Positions 46,913-59,373 of a stretch of 64,000 bases of DNA are shown here, piece after piece (the first letter of the stretch is position 1; every line of letters begins with the position of its first letter). The stretch is from Posidonia oceanica (Eukaryota > Streptophyta > Magnoliopsida > Alismatales > Posidoniaceae), in NCBI GenBank assembly GCA_037176725.1, contig JAZBRS010000020.1:96366501-96430500 (forward strand), read 5' to 3'. The notes under the pieces are model-generated. The model was given only the letters and a program-made list of their open reading frames with translations. It was not told the DNA's origin and did not search any database. The position numbers were made by a program, and so were the translations under genes.

Positions 46913-49491
46913 CCAACACACTATATAACAATATTGGCAATACCAGAAACCAAACCAAAATCCACCAAAACAGGCCTAAGCCCACTATCAGGCCCAAAAT
47001 AGGGCAGTGAACCACGCATGGAATATGCAGTAGGGATCCGTGGTTGCCATATGCAGCCCACCCCAAACAAAGCGCAAAAACCAGAGAAGAAAGGCAACGA
47101 ACCCAAACAATCGCCCAGATTGGGAACTCCAACCGGTCCCACCACATGCAACCAAAAATTCCACACAAAATATCAAAACAAACATCTCAAGATACTCTAC
47201 CATTTGGGACAAAAATCACAAAGATCCACGTGTATAACTCAAGATATTACAAATCAAAGCACACATTCACTATTCATCCGAGAACACCAAATCAAATCAC
47301 AACCGGTCTCTCCTCATAAGCTCAAAAATCACATACAATATGTCAAAATGAAGATCTAGAGATGATCTACCATTTGGGATAAAAATCAACAAGATCCGAT
47401 GCATGTAGCACAAGTTATCACCAATCAAAGTCAGAAAACACTATTCACCTAAGAAAACACATGCTTGCATTAATCACAGTAAAAATCACCATAAATCACC
47501 TAAAAATCATCCCAAGCATCCAGTTAGCATGATCATCATAAGCATACACATTCCATCAATTTGGGCATAAAAGAGGGGATCTAAGGGTGTGTGCCATTCA
47601 CCGATGCACACAGGAACCCATCGACGGCCATTGGTGACCTCCGTGCATAGCGACTCCTTCTCTCCCCAATTGAGTATGCACGACCTCTGCGAGCTTGCGC
47701 TGCTGCCGGACGACGATCGGAGCTTGCCTCCACCTCACAGACACGTAACAACCTAGATTTTTTGGCAGCATTTTAGCCAAATATTTAATCTAGAATTTTG
47801 GGTCACACACGTATTGCTAGTGCGTTTTGCTAGCACGTGTTTCTGGCGCGTATTTGTGGCGCGCATGCCCAATTCTAGTAATTTAGTGGTTTGCTTTTGG
47901 ATTTCTAGTGGTTTGTTGGTGTGCTTCGGAGGCTGATCTCCTCTTAAACAAGCCACTTGAGCAGTAAGTGGTTGCGTGGTTTTGTTCTGTGCTTGTAATC
48001 TCGCATGCACGTGGCAATGGTTTGGGGGTTGTTTGCCATGGGGTCTTTGAGTTGGTGCATGGGGTTGTTGAGTATTGGACCCATGGTTGTGCGCACGCAC
48101 TCGTGGCCCACAGATACATGCATGAGTTCTTCCTCGGTTTGCAGCTATTTAAGGGCGACTTACTCATCACTGGAGGGCACCTCCTATTCCTGTTCCAGTT
48201 CGCCAAGCACAGTGAGTGAGAGAGCGGAGGATCTAGAGCTTTCTTCCTCCCCTCCTTCCCCTTCTTCCACTGCTTCTTCTTCTTCTCCTCCACCTTCGAT
48301 AAGGGAAAGAGAGAGAGAGTTAGAGAGAGTGATGAGGGAGATGGAGAGCATCGATCCCCAACCGTCCGATTGTGCCCGTTAGGTGGAGGCGAGCTCTGAT
48401 CACCGTCCTTGCGGTGGTGCAAGCTTGTGGAGGTCGTGCATGCTCAATTGGGAGTGAGAGGGAGTTGCCATGCGTGGAGGTTGTCGACGGTCGTCAAGGG
48501 TTCCTGTGCATCGTTTTGAGGTACACAACCCTTAGATCCCCTTTTTTTATGCCCAAATTGATGGAATGAGTATGCTTATGATGATTCTACTGTGTGGATG
48601 CTTGGGATGATTTTTGGGAGATTTATGATGGTTTTTACAGTGATTTAAATGGTGCATTGATTCTTGGATGCACAATGTTTCCATTTGTATTTGAGATCTT
48701 TGATTTGTGATAACTTGAGCTACATGCATCGAATGTTAGTGATTTTTGTCCCAAATGGTAGATCATCTCTAGATCATCATTTTGACATGTCGTATGTGAT
48801 TTTTGGGCTTGTGTGGTGAGACCGGTTGTGATTCTCATGCCGCGATATCAGGTGAACAGTGTTTTTGGGGTGTATGCGAGCTTTGATCTACGATTTCTTG
48901 AGTTCTACTCATCGGATCTTAGTGATTTTTGTCTCAAAGGGTAGAGCACTTCAATATATTCGTTTTGATAAATGATATGTGGTTTTTGGATGTGTGTGGG
49001 GAGACCGGTTAGAGTTCTCATCTCCGGCGACATTTTGAGTTTCCAATAGGGCCTGCACTCTGGTTTTTTTTAACCAGAGCCACGTCTCACTGGCACGGAT
49101 AGCTTGCGCACCAGGCAAGCACGTTTTGGCCCAGATTACATTTCCTATTGGATTTTCTAGTGTATTTGTGTAGTTTTTAATATGTTTTAATGTTGTATTA
49201 ATCTTGTAGATGATTTTATGTGATATAAAATGCTTAGATAAGGATCTTGAGGAATGCCTAAATGATTTAGTAAGATTCCCCATATGTTGTAGATGACATA
49301 AAAGACTATAAGACTTAGAAATACAAAGGTTTCTCCTAAATGGCCTAGATGGACATTAGGGTTAATGTTTAACCTTTGGATTAGATATTAGATTGGTATT
49401 GATGTGGTGAACTGAATTACGTACTCAGCGGCACTTTTTGGGTGTATGACGTTGAGTTGGTGGTGTCGTTTGTAAGACACAACTCTGTATG
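46913..49491. repeat. Family F repeat, copy F2, with inverted arms
   Basis: This is the host of both nested stacks. The arm 47100-47610 is homologous to the reverse complement of 48515-49080. Both arms carry a duplicated segment around a CTACCATTTGGGA word. The centre (47611-48514) holds GCGCGTATTT/GTGGCGCG words at 47800-47860, a TATA-like CTATTTAAGG at about 48145 and GA-rich sequence. The right half matches the reverse complement of 1-2500. No protein domain is seen. Confidence 0.65.
49058..49079. repeat. Perfect hairpin in F2
   Basis: CTCTGGTT-TTTTTT-AACCAGAG, an 8-bp stem with a 6-nt loop. Confidence 0.8.
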
Positions 49492-49737
49492 TGTAGACAC
49501 TCCATTTTGACAGACTTTCAGTTGGAGAATCTCAGGTAATCTGTTCAGATTGTGGCATAGTGAAACCCAATTCCAAACCCAATCCCAAATCTAATCCCAA
49601 TCAACCCAAAACATTCCAAATACCCAAAACCCAACATCACAAGCCTTCATAAAGCCCAAAACCCATTGGTGGGTCAAGGACAAGAAAATGGGCCTGGATT
49701 TCACTGTACAGGTCCAGTCTACTGAGTTGCATGCTTG

Positions 49738-49844
49738 GTCGCCACTTGCAGAGGCGACTAGACCTTGTCGCCACTTGCAGAGGTGACTAGATCCTGTTGC
49801 AACTCTAAGCGGCGACTGGGTTTATCGCCAACGAGACCGGCAAT
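49738..49844. repeat. 28-29-bp hairpin array in the B LTR, block 1, 4 units
   Basis: Units at 49738-49758, 49767-49787, 49796-49816 and 49824-49844: GTCGCC-N9-GGCGAC, GTCGCC-N9-GGTGAC, GTTGCA-N9-GGCGAC and ATCGCC-N9-GGCAAT. The starts are 29, 29 and 28 bp apart. The outermost pair of the last unit changed from G-C to A-T. Confidence 0.85.
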
Positions 49845-51508
49845 TTTCTGCAACTTAAGCCATCGCTTGAATTTCTTCCCGCCTGCCACCGCCGGTCATC
49901 TCCTCCGCCGTGCGGCCTGCCACCACGTCCTCTCCCACACTTACTACCGCACTACCTCCACGCACTACATGCCAACAGCCACTTACTTCCCTGCCACCAC
50001 GTCTCCTCTTCGCCGGTGGCCTTCCTGCTCTCCCTCAAGCCATTGACCGGCCGTCCACTTCCTCTGCAACAGACAACTTCTTCGTCGCCCTTCCTTGCCC
50101 GCACCTGCCAACCACTTACTCGCTTGCAGAACCCAGCACCAAACCTGCTCTCAGCCACCCTCACTGCCACCACCTGCTCCATTGAGCTCTTGGCCGGCGA
50201 ACAAAACCTCATGAACCCATCACTGTTACCACCACCACACCCACAATTGAGAATCCCCAGTGAGAATGAGTGTTCCAGAGCATTCCCATTCCTCCCTTGA
50301 GCATTCCTGAGTGTTTCCAAGCCTTCCCAAGCCTCCTACACCTCACTATGCCACGTGAACCCATCGCCGGCCATCTTCCCCAACTTCGTTCGTCTTCTCC
50401 GGCGAGCCACAGAGGTGAAACACTTCACCCCATTGTTTGTCTGAGGGTCCGGGAACGTTCCCGGACCTCCTCCCTTCATGGCCGAATAGTTCGGCCGTCT
50501 CCTTGCGCTCTCGGCCGTGCCAACGGCCGATGACGCGTGGCAACGCTGGCCAACGACCGGTGGAGGCGGGAAAGAGGCACCTGCCTCTTTTCTTAGCCCG
50601 CAAGCACTCCCGCATCTCCTCCTCGTTCCCTTGATGCTTCCTAGTCGACTCATAGGGTCACTGGCCGCTCACATGGCCGACCTTCGACGAGCTCCAGCGG
50701 CGCAAGGAGGAGAAGGTGGGTGGAGCACTCTAAGCCACCATTTTCCACACTGAAGGTGTGGCTGGATTTGTGGGAACGTCGTCGACGTTCTCCAATCCTC
50801 CCCGATCCTTTTCGCTTCGCCTGGAGCATGCAGTTCGCCATTGAAGTCCGTTCATCGGATTGCCAGATCAGCCGCCGCTGCAAGTGGCGACTGACCTGCA
50901 ACTTTGAGCTGTCACCGGCCGATCTTTGGGCCGATGCTCTGGGCGATCCAGGCCACCATTTTGCTTGTTTCTTGTATGTCTATAATCGTGGATGAACGCT
51001 CTTTAATGTCATTACTTGGTTGCTTGTTTTGTATCGCGTGTGGTGCGAGATTTGGCTTTGAAGTCCGCTATTCGGGCTGTCTGATTTGCAGAGGTGTCGC
51101 CGGTTGTACCGTCAACTAACCTGCAACTTTGGCAGTCCACCGGCCGGACTTTGAGCCGGTGTATCTCGTTACCCAAGCCTCTATTTTAAGTGATTTTTGT
51201 TTCCTTTTAATCGTGGTTGATTGCTCTACAGTTTCGGATCTTTAGTTTTAATCTTGCATGGCTTTGGGTGTGCGATTTGGTCATGGAGTTCGGTCCTGGA
51301 CTACCAGTTGAGCCGCCGCTCTCACTAGCGACTCGACTCTGTTTTAACAGTCCACCGACTAGACTTTATGCCGTCGTATCTCGTTACCCATATTTCTATT
51401 TTACAAAGTAATTGCATAGTTTGAATCGTGGGTATGCCATCTTTAATTTTGTATGCTTGGTTTAACATTTTGCATAGTCTACATAGCTCGTTTTTGGCAG
51501 CAAAGGCT

Positions 51509-51613
51509 ACTGCTTGGGAGCACTGTGCATGGCCTTGTCGCCTGGGAGCACGGCGACGTATTCAGATGCCACTCACAGTGGTGCCCTGGTCAGTTGTTGC
51601 TCTTAGCGGCGAC
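51509..51613. repeat. 28-bp hairpin array in the B LTR, block 2, 4 units (2 degenerate)
   Basis: Unit starts are 51509, 51537, 51565 and 51593. 51537-51557 is GTCGCC-N9-GGCGAC and 51593-51613 is GTTGTT-N9-GGCGAC, which pairs only with G-T wobbles. The other two keep the spacing but have lost pairing. Confidence 0.75.
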
Positions 51614-51812
51614 CCATGTTGCAGTCCGGGTAGTGGGCTGTGCCGCTCGCTTGCCGCCTTCTCGCCTTGTTTGATCGACTTGCTTCAATGCCGATTTTGA
51701 TCCTAGATAAGCTATCTTTGGTTTCCATGTTTCGGTTTCCTGTTTTGTATAACCTTCCTAAGTTTCCTCAGCAATGATTGCCGCTATTTTGGTAGCAGGA
51801 TATGTGCTCCAT

Positions 51813-51861
51813 GTCGCCTGTTCTACCGACGACAGGCACTGTCGCCGCTCAGGCCGGCGAC
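51813..51861. repeat. 28-bp hairpin array in the B LTR, block 3, 2 units
   Basis: GTCGCC-N9-GACGAC at 51813-51833 and GTCGCC-N9-GGCGAC at 51841-51861, 28 bp apart. Confidence 0.8.
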
Positions 51862-52487
51862 CCCTGCAGTGATTCAGGCAGTAGGCATAGCCACTCCCGT
51901 TGTCGCCTCTTTGTTTTATTCGACTCCTTTGGTTTTAGTTTCGCTTTCCTCGTTTGTCTATCGCTTATTTGCATTGCTTTAACTTTAGTTAATCGCTTTT
52001 AAACAAGGTTTGCTAAGCTTTGCATGGTTTATAATTGCATATTGCATACCGCCTTAGGGCGAACATAAATCGGCGTTTTACGTCAACAATTGCCACACAA
52101 TAGCGGATCAGTTAAGAAAGACCGATTCCTTGGGCGTGTTGGGGGTGCCTAATATCTTCCCCGCACGTAACAGGAGTCCTTACCCTTTTCTCTGGACCGC
52201 ATTGACTCTGTGTCACATACTTGGATCGGATTTGCATACTTTTAAAATGCATGAGTTTCCTTTGCATGTTTCTTTTACGGTTTTCCTAGTTTTTTCCGTT
52301 TTAATAAATTAGGTGGTGACTCCTTGTCTTTTCTTTTGTTTTCCTTTTGCGTTCGTCTCTGCTTTTTCAGTGTGTTCGAGTCGAATATCCCTCCTTGGAT
52401 CCATCCGCTAATAGTGACCTACTATCGGTCGGTGCACGCGAGCTTTGGCATCGTGCATAGACGCACCGATTTTCAGGGTTACTACAG

Positions 52488-52505
52488 TGGCGACTCCGCT
52501 GGGGA
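52488..52505 (+). other. Primer-binding site of element B
   Basis: TGGCGACTCCGCTGGGGA, one base after the LTR end. Confidence 0.88.
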
Positions 52506-53101
52506 TACTAGACTTCGACTTTCGCTTCCACTCTTCCGCTTTTTGTGTGGCTTGTTTCTTTACTTAGCTTAGCATTTGTTGCATTGTTTATTTACTTATC
52601 GCATTATTCTTTAGTCATTGCTTACCTCAGCATTTATTTACCTTATCTTCTTATTTACCAATCTATTTCACACACTTTCCTTATTTTAGCATTTGATTAC
52701 CATGCCTGCATGATTATTGCACTAATCCATGCCTTTTGCTTGGTGTTTGGGTTATTTTACACAAGTATGCCATGTTACTTGACTTATACACATGCCATGC
52801 TTGTATATGCCTTTTGATGTGCTGATTATCTTTCATTTTCGCATATCATGTGACACAACACTAGCACATGCCATGAGCATGCTTTTTGCAATGATGTGTG
52901 ATGTTTATCTGCCATGCTTGGGTGATTTTCTTCCCCTCTTGCACTAATCCTAAGGACAATTAGAGACTGATTGCTTCCCCCATGGCTAATTAAAAATGGC
53001 AAGTAAAATCAATTCTAGGAGCAACTAGAGACATCAACACACCTTCATCCCCTTTGAGTTAATAAAACATGCAAGATAAAAGCTTTAATCATATTTGCAT
53101 G
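52506..53101 (+). other. Leader of element B, interrupted by element C
   Basis: It matches the C leader and, reversed, the A leader, up to the word TTGCATG at 53101, where the C LTR starts. The uninterrupted A leader (35285-35325 reversed) continues from the same word, which supports a simple insertion with target GCATG (53097-53101). Confidence 0.8.
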
Positions 53102-53235
53102 TGTAGACACCCTATTCTGACTTGCTCATTTGGTGGTTCTCTCTTTGGTGGCTTCAAAACCCTTTTCTGAGCCTTAGAAAACCCTAGGTTTGCACCCTCC
53201 AAATCCTAGGTTAAATCCCTAGGTTAGCATTCCTA

Positions 53236-53326
53236 AAACCCTAGAAAAAACTCTAGGTATAGCACTCCTAAAACCCTAGAAAAACTCTAGGTAAACCTCT
53301 CCTAAAATCCTAGAAAAGCTCTAGGA
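53236..53326. repeat. CCTAG-N7/8-CTAGG dyads in the C LTR, three units
   Basis: CCTAG and CTAGG separated by AAAAAACT, AAAAACT and AAAAGCT, period about 40 bp, starting about 140 bp from the LTR start. They lie among AACCCTAG words. Confidence 0.7.
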
Positions 53327-53394
53327 TAGCATCTCTTGAACCCTAGGTCAGCATTTAAACCCTAGGTTAGCACAGGACACTCCCATGCAGGCAC

Positions 53395-54290
53395 AAACCC
53401 AAGCCCTTCTCCTTCTTTCTCTTCTGATTATTCTTTTCTCTCTCCTCATTTTCCTTTTCTCTCTCCTCTTTATCCTCTCTCCTTCTCCTTCTTTTCCCCT
53501 CTTTCTTTCTTCTTTTCTTGTTCTCCACGGGCCTAATGGGCCTAGTCCACTCTTGCTTCTCCCCACTTCTTCCCCTTCCTTTCTTCTATTTTATTTCTAT
53601 TTTTATTTTATTTTTATTCCATCTTATTTGATTTTTAATCTCTTTTTTCCCTTTCTTCCCTCCTTTCTTTCCTCTTTTCTTTCTTTCCTTCTCTCTTTCC
53701 CCTTTTCTTTATTTCTTCATTTCTTCCACTTTTTCCAAGCCCAAGCCTACTCCAATTCCCTTTTCTCCTTCCATGCAAGCCCATCCCATTCACCCAACTT
53801 CCTTCTCTCTTTTTTCCTCCCTTCTTTTCACTCTTCTTTCCCCCTCCTTTCCTTCTTTACTTCTCTCTTCTTTCCTTTTTATTCTTTCTCCTTCTCCCAG
53901 CACTATTCATCTAGCCCAACCCACTGCCCCATCCTCTATTTCTTCTTCTTTCTCTCTTTTGGGCCAGGCCCGGCCCACCACCTTCTTCTCCCTCTTTTCT
54001 TTCCTTTTCTTCCTCTCCTCCTTTCCTTCCCTCCTCCTTTCTTTTCATCCTTATTTCTTTCTTTCTTTCTCACTTCCCTTTTCCTTCTAGCCTATCTCTT
54101 TGGCCCAGCACCCTTTCTTCTCTCTTTTCTTTTTTCTTTTTCCCACACCACAGCCCAGGCCCTTCCTCCCTTCTCTTCCTTTCTCTCTTTTTCCTTTTTT
54201 TGATTTTCCTCTCAGCCCGCGCGCACAAGCCCGACCCACGCTTCCCTCCTTCCTCTCTTCTTCCTCCTTTCCCTTCTCATTTGCTTTGAA
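53395..54290 (+). repeat. Polypyrimidine tract of about 0.9 kb in the C LTR
   Basis: Almost only C and T on the + strand apart from short interruptions such as GCCCAGGCCC words. The equivalent in A is the purine tract at 39900-40200. Confidence 0.85.
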
Positions 54291-55899
54291 CCCAACACGC
54301 ATCCTCTGCACTCACAAGCCTCTCACAGCCAGCCGCCCGCCGTAACACTCCACCTCTGCTCACTTACTACCTGGAGGTTGCCGCACGCTTCCTTCCGACG
54401 GTGGCCGTCTCACAGCCAGCTGCTCGCCGACCTGCCCTCTCACTGCCACACCTGCCATCTCCCGCAAACCCATCTCCTGGCTTCTGCACAACCCATGCCC
54501 ACTCGAGTGGAGGTCGGAGAACAAAAGCATTCTCCTCTCATCCCTTCGACTGGTCTGCAACTAGAGAATTCACGCATAGAGCAAGAGAGAAACCAGAGAG
54601 TGAGCACCCAACACAGACCAGAGCTTCCAGTCCTTGCACACACGCACACGCACACACCCACTCCCAGCACCCCAAATTCCTCCACAACACTCACCAAGCA
54701 ACCAACAACATCACCAAATCCTTAGCTCACCATCACACACCCTGCAGACCCTCCGATCCACCACAAACACCTTCGCATCATCTCTGTCCAGAACGACCCA
54801 TAACCTGCATTCCACTCCAGACCCCATTCCACCCCTTCCAAACCTCTCCATCACCTTCACCACACCTCCACCAACCCGAGCAATCACCGTGTGAGAGCCA
54901 GAGAGCCACCAAGCTCAGCAAGGCCAGAATCCGCAGAGAAGCCACCCAAAATCCCAAATCCTTCTCTGAGCTCGCGAGCTCATGCCAGAGCTGCTTGGAA
55001 GCTCCCCCGCAACGCCAGGAAGATGCTCCGATCACCGCACAACACCCTCCGCCTCCGCAGCATCTTAGCCAACCGCCTACAACCACCGAAGACAAGTCAA
55101 CGTCGTCCGAGGACTCCGGCACGCTCCAAGGGTAAGTAACCCCATTTCCTTACTCAGTGCCTTTCATTTTTGCTTACTAGCTAATTAGGAATAGGATTAG
55201 AGGCCTAGATTAAGGATCGAGCTCCGCCATGGGGTCGTCTTCCCCGACGAGCCCCCTCAGCTCTGCCGGCGTCGCCCCACCGCTCTGGTCCTTCGCAGCC
55301 ACTCCGAAGCGTCCCCTGAGCATCGCTAGAGTGCCAGAAGGCTGCTCCGCCCCTCCGCGCGTCGTTCCACGCCTTCCTCCGCCTGCACGTGCTTCAACTC
55401 CGCTGCTCGCTCCCAGCCATTCCTCTGCATCAGATCACTCCAGATCTCGCCCGAACCTCCACCAAGACTCCAGGAGTCTATTCTGCCGCTCTCCGAACTT
55501 CACCGTGTGCTCCAAGTCCCCCCCCCGTCCTCCGCCTTCTCTGCAAGTGAGCGCCAGGTCGTCTGGACGCCTCCGCCTCCGTAGCGCCTCCGTGACAGCA
55601 CTGCAGCGCTTGCCTGAGCTCCGGGATGCTTCCCAGCCTGCGCTCGCTGGCCTCCGCAGCCTCCAACAGCTGGCGCGCCTCCATCCTCCTCTGTAGAAGC
55701 ACCACTGCGCCATCAGACCGCCTTCGCCGTCCTCCTGCGCCACCAAGATCACCGGAGCATCCGGCTGAACCTACCGCAGCTTCTTGGGCCCTTGCGCCTG
55801 GCCATCGCTCGCCGGATAGCCGCCATCTTCTCCGTCAGCGGTGCTGCAGTGTCGGGCGACACTGTAGCACTGTTGATGGCTATAGTTTTAATTTAACAT

Positions 55900-57240
55900 T
55901 CATTGCATGCATTATCATAAATTGCCTCAGTTTATTTTATTTAGATCTGGGTCCAGCTTTGGTTTGAGTTTCATTTAAATTTGAATTAAAATTATATTGC
56001 ATTGCAGTCTGGTCCACTGTTTATTTTTATTTGCATGCAGGTCCTTCATATATGTTTTTTAATGCATCTAAATGTTAAGTTTACGCATGCATTGCATTTA
56101 GGTCCTTAAGTTTCTGGCATTTGCTTTTGGGTCCTGATCTGATTGAAAAGTCATTTAATGTTGCATTTAAATCTTATTGCATTGCATTAAAATCTTCTGT
56201 TTTGATTTATTTGCAAGTTGGTCCATCTGCAGTTTAATCCATGCATTTAATTGTGAATTTTACCATACTATATTGCATGAAAAACCCTAAAAATGTTCTG
56301 TTTGCATCTGGGTCCTCTGTTGGTTTGAATATCATTTAATTTTGATTTAAAACCATATTACATTGCATTAAAATACAACATGCTTGCATATTTGCATTTC
56401 AGTCCATCTGCATGGTTTGAAAATCATTTAAATGCATTTTAAAACCATATTGCATTGAAATAAAATACCACATGTTTCTAGATTTGCTTTTTAGTCCTTG
56501 CACCAATTGAAATGTCATTTAATCTGCATTTTAACTATATTGCATTGCTAAAAAACCCAAAAATATGTTTTATTTGCATCTGAGTCCTATGCAGTTGTTG
56601 ATTTTCATTTAATGCATGTTTTAAACTATATTGCATTGCAAGAAAAACCCATAAAAATGTTTAAATTGCTTGTTAATCCAATCAGTTGTAAATCAATCAT
56701 TTAACTTTGCATTTTATCTTATTGCATTGCATTAAAAAACCAGAAAAATGTTATAATTGCATTTAGGACCATCTGCTGTGAATCAATGCTTGTTTTCTGT
56801 ATTTTTAACATTGCTAAAAAACCCAGAAAAATGGCATTATTGCATTTTAGTCCAGTCTACATTCAAACTCTCATTTAAATCATGTTTTAAACTATATTGC
56901 ATTGCTGAAAAGTCTAGAAACATGTTTTAATTGCAAGTCAGTCCATTTTGTATACATGCATCATTTAAATGGCATTTTAAATCATATTGCATTGCACTAA
57001 AGCCCACTGATTTTCTGAAATTGCATGTCAGTCCTTATTTTTCAGTTTTTGCATGCTTGCTTGTTTTCCATGCATTGCACTTAGGTCCCATATGTTTTTA
57101 AAATTGCATTTAGGTCCTTTCTTGCATTTTTGCATGCATATCCTGCTGTTAACCCTGCACTCTCCCCATGCACTGCTGCATTAGCATTCTTGCATGCATT
57201 CACCTTGTTTTGCACACACTTATGGACATTTTGCGCATAG
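55900..57240. repeat. Tandem sub-repeats of about 100 bp in the C LTR
   Basis: About 12 degenerate units built on the words CATATTGCATTGCA and GCATTTAGGTCC. They correspond to 37200-38480 reversed. Confidence 0.75.
57236..57240. repeat. Target-site duplication of D, left copy (CATAG)
   Basis: CATAG here and at 61681-61685. The A LTR has the unfilled site at about 36915-36945 (reversed: GGGACATTTTGCATG then TAGGCCCTTG). Confidence 0.85.
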
Positions 57241-57451
57241 TGTAGACACCCCATTCTGACAGCCCGGAAGTTGGTTGTTTTCTCCTGCAGTCTCATGTGG
57301 ACTTTGGAATGGCACTCCTTTTTCTAACCCATTTTCTACCCCCAAAACCTAGCCTAAAACCTTACCCAAAACCCCAAGCCCTTTTTACACCTTTTTTAAA
57401 CCTTTTTAGCCCAAGCCCAAGCCCTTTTGTAGCCTTTTGCCAACTGAGTAC

Positions 57452-57538
57452 GTTGAACGTTGGAATAGGCAGCGTCCAACGTTGGACGCGCCCTGTGCTA
57501 GCGTCCAACGTTGGACGCCTTCTGCTCCAGCGTCCAAC
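57452..57538. repeat. 29-bp hairpin array in D, block 1, 3 units
   Basis: Three abutting units of 9+11+9 nt. Arms: GTTGAACGT/GCGTCCAAC, then GTTGGACGC/GCGTCCAAC twice. Loops: TGGAATAGGCA, GCCCTGTGCTA, CTTCTGCTCCA. It lies 211 bp from the LTR start. Confidence 0.95.
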
Positions 57539-58022
57539 GACTCGGTTGCAGCAGCGACTGCTCCGCCTCCTTTGGCTCACCTCCCGTCCACTCCACCGCC
57601 TCCCCGCACTTACTACCCGTCCCTTCTCACACTCCATGCCACCCACTACCTTCCAAGCCCAAGTTACTGCCCATCCCTGCCTCATCAGCACCATTCCCGC
57701 TCTCTCTTCTCCTCACTGCCAACCTGCCGCCTCTGTCAGCCACCAGCGGCTCCTTCGCCAGCTGACTGACAAGCCCATGCCCCCTCCTGCCATCCTCGTG
57801 GCTTCTCCTCTCTCCAAGCACTGCCAAAGCCTGCCAATTCCCCTTTGAGCCGCTGCAATTCGGTAGCAAACCCAAGCAACCCATGAACAAAACCAGCCCA
57901 ACCACCCATCTTCCTCAGAAGGCATAGACCAGCACAGCCCTCTCCCTCTGCAATTCTCCACCTCCAGAGCAAGACCAAGGATCCACCTCCACTCCGGACC
58001 CTTCGCCGACCTCTCCTATGCC

Positions 58023-58042
58023 CCCAGCAGAGTCGCCACTGT
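58023..58042 (-). other. Reversed primer-binding site inside D
   Basis: On the - strand the sequence is an LTR end ACTACA, G, then TGGCGACTCTGCTGGGGG. It directly adjoins the + strand half-LTR on its left. Confidence 0.8.
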
Positions 58043-58956
58043 AGTAATCTTGAATTCTGATCGTCCATGCACGATACCAAAGCTTGCGTGCACCGATCAA
58101 AATAGGCTCACTAGGTGCGGCGGGATCTAAGGGAAGAAACTCGACTCAGAAACGTTGGCAAAAAGAAAAGAAAAGAAATGATAAGACAAAATCGGAGTCG
58201 CCACCAGGTCTATTGAATTGGAAGACAAGGAAAACCAAGGGTAATACATGAAAAGACATGTAAAATCGGATGCAAGGAGGGGCAGAGGGATGCAATGCTA
58301 AGCTAAGCCATGCTATGCTATGCTATGCTATGACTCATGCCTAGGATAAAGGAAAGGTCGATGCGAGCCAAGAGAAAGGGCAAGGACTCCTGTTACGCAT
58401 GGGGAAGGTGTTAGGCACCCTCGATACGTTCGAGAGTCGGTCTTTCTTAGGCAATCTCGCGCTAATGCAGGGAAATGCTAGCCTAATGCCTAAATGCCAT
58501 GGATGCCTACCTGCTATGCATGGAAAATAAACGTGCTATCTATGTGCTCAGCAACGCTGGTAGTGTTCCGAACTGGGCGGACCCTGGTTCGTGAGAACTC
58601 CTAGGCAGTAAGCATCATAGCCCTAAATGCAGATGCAGGCGATAAAGCAAAACTACAGGGAAACCAAGCAATGCAAACGACATGCAGGCAATAAAGCAAA
58701 GCAGGGGCGGAAAACGGTGCGAAATACGGAAAGCAATGCAAGGCACGGAAAATGAGGCAAACGAGCGGAAAACGAGGCAAATGAGTGGAAAACGATGCAA
58801 GGTGTGGAAAACGAGGCGAAAGTAAGGTGCAAAACCAAAACAAGGGTTAGGCAGCATGAATAGGGGTTGCAGCAAGCATTAGAAGCAATAAAACGCAGAA
58901 AACGGCGGGCGAAGCAAAATTGGATTTTTAAAACTGAGTCAAGCCAACTGCAAGCG

Positions 58957-59014
58957 TTGGACGCTGGCAACAGCAACGTCCAACGTTGGACGCTACCATT
59001 GCTAGCGTCCAACA
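58957..59014. repeat. 29-bp hairpin array in D, block 2, 2 units
   Basis: GTTGGACGC-N11-ACGTCCAAC and GTTGGACGC-N11-GCGTCCAAC. It is the inverted partner of 60673-60730. Confidence 0.95.
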
Positions 59015-59195
59015 CCCGCTGGAGGCAGACAGCATGCAATTTTTAGAAAACCGTGCATTCTAGCTATATGGATGAAATACAGATGCATGAATGCAACTAA
59101 ATGGGTGCACGACATGCAAGACTAACCTAACAGAGGATTAGAAGAGGAATCAGAGCAAGGAGCAAGCTAGGATTAAAGATCAAAGCAAGCAGAGT

Positions 59196-59282
59196 GTTGG
59201 ATGCCCCTGGACATGGCGTCCAACGTTAGACGCCAGAGTGACAGGCGTCCAACGTTAGACGCCAGAGTGACATGCATTAGGG
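59196..59282. repeat. 29-bp hairpin array in D, block 3, 3 units
   Basis: GTTGGATGC/GCGTCCAAC, GTTAGACGC/GCGTCCAAC and GTTAGACGC/GCATTAGGG. The last two loops are nearly identical (CAGAGTGACA), so this is a recent unit duplication. It is the inverted partner of 60433-60490. Confidence 0.92.
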
Positions 59283-59373
59283 CTACTAGATGTGAGCAGA
59301 GGGCAGACATGCAAACAAGGGAAGCATAAGAAACCAAACAAACTTTACCTGTAGCTTGTGCCAGGCCAGAGCC

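Larger units (their letters stand above)
49492..52486 (+). repeat. 5' LTR of element B, 3.0 kb
   Basis: Starts TGTAGACACTCC and ends GGTTACTACA, then one G and the PBS. The 5-bp flank is GTATG (49487-49491). GC-rich sequence fills 49860-50750. It shares the end block GCACGCGAGCTTTGGCATCG with C, and its start with all other LTRs here. Confidence 0.85.

Noticed and set aside
48005..48382. 125-codon + strand Ser-rich frame
   Set aside because: Lies in the regulatory-looking centre of repeat F2 and overlaps other frames; no domain.
53385..54203. 272-codon open frame on the + strand
   Set aside because: It lies in a polypyrimidine tract that encodes only Ser, Phe, Leu and Pro; no domain, composition artefact.
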